From Acanthaster planci (Eukaryota; Echinodermata; Asteroidea; Valvatida; Acanthasteridae), in assembly GCF_001949145.1 (NCBI RefSeq), contig NW_019091430.1, forward strand, positions 39,192 to 73,005: a DNA stretch of 33,814 nucleotides, read 5' to 3'. Under the pieces are notes generated by a model that worked only from the letters and a program-made list of their open reading frames with translations, searched no databases and was not told where the DNA came from. Of this stretch, positions 11,667-20,800 are shown in pieces. The stretch's first letter is position 1, and each line of letters begins with the position of its first letter. The position numbers and the translations under genes were made by a program.

Positions 11667-14400
11667 GGTTTCAGCTAAAACAACATTTTAAAATCACAAT
11701 ATTTGGTTTCATTTCTAGCTCCATAACATTTAATACTTGCCAGTGTTTTGTTTCGTTTACCAAAAAAAAAATAAAAAATAAAAACCTTGGCAGAGATTTA
11801 TTTTATCAGTCGCTGCTATATAAGAAGATAAAATCGTTCACACTCAGAATTTGAACTTCTTGTTGGATAATTCTCGTACAAAATACAAAGGCGTAGCGAC
11901 AACCAGTCAGGGACCCAAGACCAGCCGCGGTGACCAAACCTGCGACGCGTCCCAATCGCATGGGTATACCCACGCCTCTGCACGCATTACTGTTGGATAC
12001 AGGTATCCCTTTTGTCGTTTCAAAACTTATCATGACTGTATAATTTTTCGTAGTAAATTTGGGAAGATTTAACTTCATTTTGATCAAGTTAACCTTCGTC
12101 TCCGCTGTCTTTACTTTACGAGTACTATCTTTTGATTAGAAGCCATTTCCTTTATTGAAATAATCGACTTCGTAACTTCGTAATACACCGGTGTAATTAA
12201 GAATTAAGGTCCAAATTACAAAAGCTGTTCCAAAGAGTCGTTTTTATAGAAAATGAAGGAGGCCATAAGTAGAGCAGCCGAGACATTTTCTTGACTCCGG
12301 TGACGAGGGAAAGTAGTAAAAACACCTGACACATAACGGTAGAATCTTGTCTGTCCGGGAATAAATCGACCGTCACTTGAATGTTTGAAGCAAAAATTGG
12401 CCCTTTAAAGTTTTAACTAATTATCTGGACTGCTAGACTCTACAGTCTCTATACCTTTACCTTTGTCAGTGCTTCCGTATTTGTTTTTATTCACAAAGAA
12501 AACAGCAAATTCATAATCAAAGTGATGCATCTCCAATAAAAAACACAATTTGAAAGGTACATATCGCAAAACTTGAGAATTAAAGTATAAAAATCAGGAA
12601 AAAGTGGGAAATAATTATTGAAACATGAACAAAGAGAGGTTTTAAACCTCTCTTTGTGATAGCAATGTATACATGATACGCTTATCTATGCTTTAAGCAA
12701 AGAGGGAACATTAAACTGATAGAAGCGGACAAAACTACTAAAATAGCGACAAAAGCAAATCAAATCCACGATAAAAGGACCTATATTGATTTAGTCTGGT
12801 TATGGATGGTTTCCTTTTTTTCATTGTGCCTTTTTTTTGGAAGATGGGAATTTCTGTTTTCAGGGGAAGGAGGATGGCTGTGGCAGATCACTGTGTCCAT
12901 CACCGGGAGCAGGTAGCCTATGACACATGCATCCTGTGGAAGTTGATTCGGGAACAATAGGAGACGAGCCACGCAACTTAACACTCGCTGCAGAGCGGGA
13001 TGCACCGCAGGTGTGTAGCACGTATAAAGCGCACGTATACAGGGCCCGTTGAAATGCCCCGGGCACACTTCCTCGCTCCATTTGCATGCCGGCTAATTAA
13101 ATTGTAGGATTTTAGTAACGTGAATCGCCCGGCCGGCACTGGTTTGTGCCATTGGTTTTGCTCGCAACAACCAAACTACCTCTGCCTAAATGTTATGACC
13201 CTTCGCTTGCATGTTAGTTTATCGTCCTACGGTTACTTCCTTGAGTTGTGCAACAAAGCATGATTAACTTTTGACCTTTGCAATTTTCTGAAATACGAGA
13301 AAGGGGATTAACACAAGCGGTCATAAAGTACGACAGAACAAAATGATAGTGACACTTCACCCGTGCTCCCATAAGGCAAAGCAATAAAAGGATATACATG
13401 CATAAAAATCCCATTGTTTCAACACCCAGAAGGAAACAACCTCTGAAAATAATGCGCCATGCACTATATTAGGCCCACATAAACCTGCTTCGTCATGTGA
13501 CTGGTTCCAGTTAGTTTGGTTTTCCTTGTTTAGTTTCACGACAGACAGTTCTCAACTAATCTTTTCAGCATGATCTACTGTTACTAAACCTTATCATTAT
13601 TCTTGCGAAAGAGAAGAGACAGCTGAGAATAAAACCTTAATTTCAACCCGCTGAGGTTCATTTACAACTTAAGTTTGGCTATGAAGACACCAGCGAAGTA
13701 AAAGTCGATTAGTGTATACTTAAACCATGTCACTGCACATTACTGATGCTTTTTATATTTTTTGCCGCCACCCTGGTTGCATTTATGATCTATAAAACGT
13801 TCCCAGTTTTGCATGTGATCCATTTCGCAGTTTCAATTTTTTTCTTTGAATACCATTTTGTTAAGAGACGTCCAACCCATTGCATTCTGTCACTCTGGGT
13901 TTAACTGAATAGTTGGGGAAATGGGCGCTACGCAAAAACTGATAAATTGATTTTCACCAAATTTGTGTCAAAATGACAGCAACAAGTCGCTGAAAATTCA
14001 GGTTCTATAATCTTGAAGAAAAACAGGACTGCCGTGATATCGGAAAAATGCTGAAGGAGAGAATTTCGGTCTGGCTCTTTTGGGTTAACGCGTACCATCC
14101 ATGTGCATACAATGTTCACAGGACAAGAACGTGTACATTTGAGTCTAAAATGGAGATTGTAAGAGTTTCTGAAGCCCACCAACAATACAACATTTAATAT
14201 GCTTCGATTCCCAGGTATGACACATAAATGTTGAAAACAAATCCTGAAATTCAAGGAAATAACGCTGGAAAATACAGTCGATACAATGCAGCCCTCGAGT
14301 TTGGCACTGACATTTCGAAATACATACTGGGCTTTCCCTCTTCAACCCCCGCATCACATGACCATGACATAGGACTGTTTTTCCTTTAGGCAGTACGCGG
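11667..14400. other. Non-coding stretch upstream of MPEG1
   Basis: No recognisable exon. A moderately long minus-strand open stretch at 12781-13068 lies in a locally GC-richer segment, but I recognise no domain and see no convincing splice context. A 29-bp palindrome at 12629-12657 is listed separately. Distal regulatory DNA of MPEG1 may lie here, but nothing marks it. Confidence 0.45.
12629..12657. repeat. 29-bp near-perfect palindrome
   Basis: ACAAAGAGAGGTTT and its exact reverse complement flank a single central T. This can form a 12-13 bp hairpin in single strands. No flanking duplication or gene association suggests a role. Confidence 0.75.
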
Positions 14401-14419
14401 GAGTACCCTTTTAAACTCA

Positions 14420-14429
14420 GGAACTTCCC
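14420..14429 (-). promoter_or_regulatory. Candidate Rel/NF-kB site upstream of MPEG1
   Basis: GGAACTTCCC on the plus strand is GGGAAGTTCC on the minus strand, an exact match to GGGRNNYYCC. It lies about 174 bases upstream of the MPEG1 start codon. A second, imperfect kB-like decamer (GGGAGTACCC) lies about 20 bases further upstream. Rel-driven control would fit an innate immune effector, but a decamer match alone is weak evidence, the transcription start is unknown, and no clear TATA box is seen. Confidence 0.35.
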
Positions 14430-14602
14430 GGTGGAAACTTCACAACGGTCTTGTTATTGACAGGGAACGGTCGGGTTTAATTAATCAAGCGCAAACGTCC
14501 ATGCAGAGTGTACAAATTGTGCTCAAAACTCAAACTTTTTGGGTAGCACTTTAATTAACGTACAGGCTAATATTGTACGGTTTGTGGTTGTCCAAGAGGA
14601 AA

Positions 14603-14858
14603 ATGGCTCTAGTTCCAGCCTTTTTGTTTGTTCTTGGGGTCCTTCTCGGTACTTCACTTGGAGGTGATCTTCGAGACGTCTCTCAAGGTAGTTCCATCGA
14701 TAATCTCCCTTATGGCGACCCCCGGAGGTGTCTGCTCCTACCGGAAGACCAACGAATCTTGACATTTGAGGGGCTGCCAGGAGGAGGATGGGATAATCTC
14801 AGGAACCGGGAGGCAGGGCTGGTGGCAGCCATCAACTATACCCAGTGTCGATTTACGG
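14603..14858 (+). CDS. MPEG1: MPEG1 coding exon 1
   Basis: 256 nt encoding the signal peptide and the start of the MACPF domain including LPGGGWDNLRN and an N-glycosylation motif NYT. The donor is ACGG|gtaagg and the exon ends in phase 1. The frame runs on to 14950 inside the intron, but that tail does not resemble the family. The same frame also continues upstream to 14573 without an ATG. Confidence 0.9.
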
Positions 14859-17800
14859 GTAAGGCATTAACCAATCTTTTTTTTTCTTTTGGAATTGCTG
14901 TCAACTGCACGTATTTGGTGCTTCCTTGGAAATTAAAGGTTCCAATGTGAGTGCATTGTGTTTTTAAATCCAGTCCTTGAAAATGCACTTCTGTTCCTTT
15001 AAAACCTGTTTCAGTATTTGCAGTGCTCAAAAGTTACTTTTATAAGTTTGTAATGCCATCAGCATATTTAGAATTAATGCTATACAGGCCCGTGTTTGTA
15101 AGGGTAAGTGCTATGTCATTTTGGAGGAAACCTTTGCCAGATTTTTGAGTATTTTGCTATCTTCAATGTTGTCTGGTGATTTCTTGCCATACACACATTA
15201 TAGCGGTATACTGGTGCGCGTAGGTTTTCAACAGTACTTCCTGATATGACGTTACAACTACAGCACCGACGTGAGATTCTGTTCGGTTTTTCTGCCAGGA
15301 AAATTGCTAAGGTATTTCAACTGCGACGAAGGCTCAAACCCGAAATTACAAGAACGTTACACGACTGAAGAGTTTTCCGTTAGTTTATCGATTAATTCAG
15401 GATTGTTTTGGACGCATCTGACCCCGGTCAAGTCAGGGCTTGATTTAAACGTTTCGTAGGCCCTGGACAACATGCACTGTTCTCAGATCTTGCACTCCGC
15501 CTCAGTTACAAGCACAAATTTCACAGCAATTGTAAGCGACGGGTCATCATATTGCATGCTGAAGTTGCTGGGATCGTTTGAATTGAAGCTTTCCAAAAAT
15601 TCTGAAAATTAAAAAGAAAGCACTGTAACGTTTAAAATCACACCTGTGGTTTTATGGCTTAAAGTTATATATTTTCGTACGCCCCTTAATGTTTTATATA
15701 GGCCTAAGCTCCCTGATTTTTCAAAGGCCTAAAGCACAGCACGTTGTGTCATATATGCGCCTGTAAGATATCTGGCCCTCAGTCACGTTACCATTAAAAC
15801 TCCCAACATATGCTCTACATGTTCGTTGCCTTTTTATGGACTAACTCTTCACAATACTTTCAGCAAGTCCGTTTTTCCTCAGTGCTGGCAAATTTCACAT
15901 TAAAGCGACACTCATCATCTTTGACGAATGCATACAAGTTGAAAACGAACACCCCCCCCCCATATTTTCTTCGCGGCATAGGTCGACTACTGTATTTCAT
16001 ACGTTGGCATACGTGCAATGCGGTTAGGCTTTGAGAGTGAGAACAGACTGTACATACAAATGTAAACAAATCCAGTGAAGATCGGCTTCAGACAGAAAGG
16101 ATTTGGGTTTATGTCAACCGAACTGATTCCTAAAATGAATTTGATTGTCACTGAGAAAGGAAGAAATCTGAATGTTTTAATGTTGATGATAAAATTGAGT
16201 GCAGCAATCGAGAACGGATCTATTGACCGAATTTTCGAGGGGGGGGCTTTTTGTGTGGGGAAAACAGTTTGCAATTTTGTTTTCATGTAACCTTTCATGA
16301 CCTTTCAAAGGTTTGAAGCTACATTTGGGGGCTTTTCAGACGTTTTTTGAAGGACCATTTCATATTGGTTGGTTTATTAAAATCCATTTTCGTAGTAAAA
16401 AAAACCGAATTACAATGGATTTAACAATCAAAATAAAAAGGATTAAACAATTAAAATAAGAATTTAAAAAAATCAGAATTAAATAGTTACAAAAATATTC
16501 AACATTTACCATTACAGTTTACACTCACAAAAATAAANNNNNNNNNNNNNNNNNNNNNNNNNNNNNNNNNNNNNNNNNNNNNNNNNNNNNNNNNNNNNNN
16601 NNNNNNNNNNNNNNNNNNNNNNNNNNNNNNNNNNNNNNNNNNNNNNNNNNNNNNNNNNNNNNNNNNNNNNNNNNNNNNNNNNNNNNNNNNNNNNNNNNNN
16701 NNNNNNNNNNNNNNNNNNNNNNNNNNNNNNNNNNNNNNNNNNNNNNNNNNNNNNNNNNNNNNNNNNNNNNNNNNNNNNNNNNNNNNNNNNNNNNNNNNNN
16801 NNNNNNNNNNNNNNNNNNNNNNNNNNNNNNNNNNNNNNNNNNNNNNNNNNNNNNNNNNNNNNNNNNNNNNNNNNNNNNNNNNNNNNNNNNNNNNNNNNNN
16901 NNNNNNNNNNNNNNNNNNNNNNNNNNNNNNNNNNNNNNNNNNNNNNNNNNNNNNNNNNNNNNNNNNNNNNNNNNNNNNNNNNNNNNNNNNNNNNNNNNNN
17001 NNNNNNNNNNNNNNNNNNNNNNNNNNNNNNNNNNNNNNNNNNNNNNNNNNNNNNNNNNNNNNNNNNNNNNNNNNNNNNCTTAATAGAGGGGCATTCCTTC
17101 CCATATTTGTTATGCAACCGGATTAAGGTAGGAAGCACACTGGTGAAATAACGTTTTGTGCGGCAACGGATTTCAGGGATGAATGGTTTATTCCGCAACA
17201 TTCGTGTATGTTGAGGCGGAAAGAATTCACGAAAAAGGTCAGTGTGGTCAAGGGTTTTCTTGAAAAAGGATAATGATATTTGATTACGCCTGATTGCCAA
17301 AGAATCTAAATTGAAATGCGATAAAACTTGGGTGTATGACAAATACTCTACTATAAGAATAACCTTCAAGGCACGTTTCTGTACTCTTTCAAGCCGAGTC
17401 ACCTGGTGCCGGGTAAGTGCTCCATTCCACACAGGAGCTGCATATTTCATCAATGTCCCGATGAAGCTTTTATACAGAGTTTTGAGATCACTATGAGGCA
17501 AGCCGTAACCTCTGAGAACCCTTAACATATGGATTTTACTATTAGCACGTTTGACAATGCTGTCCACATTTTGATCCCAGTTAAGACCACTTTGAATAAT
17601 AACCCCCAAAACCTACAGAGATCAGAGATCATGGTCATCAATAGAAACAATAGGCATTACGGGACTGTTTCTGGAGAAGTCAACATTCATCTGAAAGCAC
17701 TTACTAGGGTTTAATTTCATGCTGTTTTGCATCGACCAATTAGTAAGGCTGTCAATGGCGTCCTGCGAGCAAGATTTCTGCGAAGATGGTCTACACTCAA

Positions 17801-20800
17801 CAATCGATAAATCATTAACATATTTGAACACAGCAAGATTATCACCCGGGGGTTTTACATCATTGATCATAACTAAAAAATAAAATAAGGCCAAGTTTGG
17901 TTCCTTGTGGGACTCCGGCATTTAAGGTCAACCAACTGGAGCATATTGAAAGGTAACGAACACACTGCTCTCTAGAGGTTAAAAAGTCAGCTATCCATGG
18001 AATGATAGAGGGGCGAACTTCCAAATGAATTAACTTATTCAACACTAATGTGTGATTGATCCTATCAAATGCTGTCGAAAAATCTGTGGTAGTCACAGTA
18101 GCAAATGATCTAGATATGTCAGCATTTCGATACAGTAGGTTAAGCATATTGATCAAATAACGATTTGTTGAGAAATTTTTTCCAAACTGAGCCAAACTAA
18201 CCAAAGTGGTTAGTCAGAGATATCGGTCTCAACTTGTCTACAGAAGGTGGGCTAGACTTGGGTATGGGTATCACAATAGCTCGTTTCCACGCATTGGGCA
18301 CTGTTCCTTGTTGGAAGGATTTATTAAAAATGTGAGACAGGGGAGTAGCAAGTTCAACGGCAAAATAATTGATAAACCGAGCTGTGATATTGTCAGGCCC
18401 ACCAGCTGTAGACAGTTTAATGGTTTGAAGTGACTTACAAACTTCACATGGATATAAATACGGGCAAGGTTGGGAAGCGGGTAAATAAGCCGGGAGACTA
18501 CTAAGGTCAATGCAATCCATATTTGAAGTAACTGAAACAAAATGTTCATTAATAGTAGATGCCCACCATGAACACATTATCTGGGTCAACTCCTAGATCA
18601 TGTATTGACGGATGGTCTTTATTATTACCAGTAATCATGCGGATTCGGTGAAACCAAGCCGATGGTTTACTCAGTTTGAGTTTTGCGACCCGAGTGGCAT
18701 AATACTGTTTCTTTGCCACTGTGGTGCACTAAAGCGCACGGATTGAGGCTGGTTGATAAATTATGGAATTTGGACGTAAGCTTCTACTGATGTTTGAAGC
18801 ATTGGTGTTATTCAGGCTCCAAATCACTGTGAAAACTACATGTAAAAGATATAAAATACACAAAAATTGTATAAATCTAAAGGACAGCTTGTTGTGAATT
18901 AAAAGTACATGGGAATATCTAGAGAAATTAAAGACTAAAGCTCCCTAGGAATTCAAAGAAACAAGAAGCATGACCACAAATACAATCGAAGTTAACATTA
19001 TAGATTGATAGGTGCTCAAAATTCATAAAACATTAAAGTCTACACAAATGGAAATGAAATCAGCGATGATTGCAAACTATGAAGTAACATTCACAAAGAT
19101 TATCTTAAATGCAACACTTGGAAAGCCAATGAAAACTTAAAGCGTTATTCAACATACGAAGGCCAGAAACTTAATGACGCAGAGTACTAATTAAACCATC
19201 AACAAAACACAATTGTAAATATTAGTACAGATCAATATCATATACCGTTTACGCCTATTGTCCAGCCTTATAACGCACATATACTCAAAATGGCAGCTCC
19301 ATGTGCATTGTAAGATCTAAACAAAACAGAAAATGAAGTACCTAAAGTCTCACTACATGACACACAGTGCACTACTTAAGTTCAGTGTTTGGGTCAAATA
19401 CTAACTCAGATGTGGTTTCTTAAAGTAACAAATTCTGCAAGAAATACACAATAAATATAATAAGCATCTATCTTAACCATAATAAACCAATGAAGGGAGT
19501 TTTTCTTACCATCAAGTGAAAAGGTACTGGCAAAGATTACATCGAAATCTCGAAGTGCACCAGTAGATGAGGGCTTGACATGCTGATAATATGTAGTGTT
19601 GCCCCAACTTGAAGATTTTCAGTGTGCCAACGTGGCCAAGAACTTCACCGTTCACAGGGGAGTTTTACGAAGTATATTCATAGACCACTTTGAGGACTGG
19701 CCAGCTGACCTCTAGCCTCCAATTGATTTATGGGAGGCAATATCAGTCTTCATATGGGTGTGTTTAAAGGGATTTTCGAAACTACCACTTACAGCCACAG
19801 CCATGCTATAATCTTTGTTCGCAATCTCCTCCAAGAGACCATATCATTACAATGAAAAGCTACCTGCCGTGATTTAATTAAGCTTTTGATTTGTGGAGTC
19901 ATCCAGGGTTTATCAGTAGTATGAATTTTGACTCTTTAAACCGGAAGAAATAAATCAATCTTTATGTTCAGGGTTTCAATAAACTTTTCATATATATATA
20001 TAAAAATAAAAAAGACTAAACAAATAACCTTTCGTAATACTTCTATAAAAAAATTAGACCCCTTCAAGTTTTGGGGAGCATGAATGGCCTCTGCCCCCCC
20101 CTTGGCCCTTTGTGGGAACATCGTGGGAAATGGAAAATAGCTGGAATGTGTTTTCATGTCTCAACCAAGGAACTGGCAGAGGTTATTCGAGCCTGAGCTG
20201 AAAACTTCAAATGGTTTGCTGTTATAGTATTTGTATTATTTCTAGAATGTTCCATGAAAGCAATTTAAACTTGCGTCTTTATGTGCAGATAATGAAAAAT
20301 TACATGAATGCAAATCATTAATCGTAGTGAATGACATTAAAAGGCGCGTGCACGCAGACTTAGCAGACCCAAATAAGTGTTATGCTTTGACCATGCTGGC
20401 ATAACCACATCCCATGAGCCATTCCCCAATATCAGGCACTTTCTGGACCCTTGTTTCGCCTCTGGTCTTTAGTAACTGCGATGCAAGTGCTGAATGTGTC
20501 TATAATGGGGATGGCCGTGGTGACGAATGACAAAAGTAATAACGAATTATAAATAGGTCCTGGCACATTGAAATATAAAAGGGAACCAGGTCGTGAGGTC
20601 GGCACGCAAACAATTTGAAAAAAAAATCCCTTAGGTAGACGGTCAGTATAATATACTAACCGTCTACCTGAGGGATTTTTTATATTATGTCATATTACGA
20701 CGACAGGGGATTGAACTCTTAAACTCAACCACTTCGACACTGGTTTCTTCGCAGAGGACAGACAGTTTCTGATACCAGACGGCACGTACATTATCCCCGT

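Larger units (their letters stand above)
14859..20754 (+). other. MPEG1 intron 1 (5.9 kb)
   Basis: GT at 14859 and AG at 20753-20754 (ttcttcgcag). From 14859 to about 16380 I see no feature beyond a C-run near 15950 and a G-run near 16240. The middle carries the assembly gap and an antisense LINE remnant; the end carries a strong hairpin. The segment 20000-20620 holds only a short (TA)n tract at about 19990-20001 and no recognised gene. Confidence 0.85.

Noticed and set aside
11806-12087. Minus-strand 93-aa frame with a Gly-rich middle
   Set aside because: No family resemblance; compositional look and overlap with a plus-strand frame of similar quality suggest chance.
12781-13068. Minus-strand 95-aa frame as an exon
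   Set aside because: No recognised domain, no supporting splice context or neighbouring exons.
14573-14602. Upstream extension of the MPEG1 start
   Set aside because: The frame is open but has no ATG before 14603, and the extension would place charged residues before the signal peptide.
16499-17609. Long open frames passing through the N run
   Set aside because: Ns cannot give stops; only the part right of 17078 on the minus strand is real LINE-derived sequence.
20621-20681. Hairpin followed by T-run as a bacterial-type terminator
   Set aside because: The DNA is eukaryotic and the hairpin is inside an intron.
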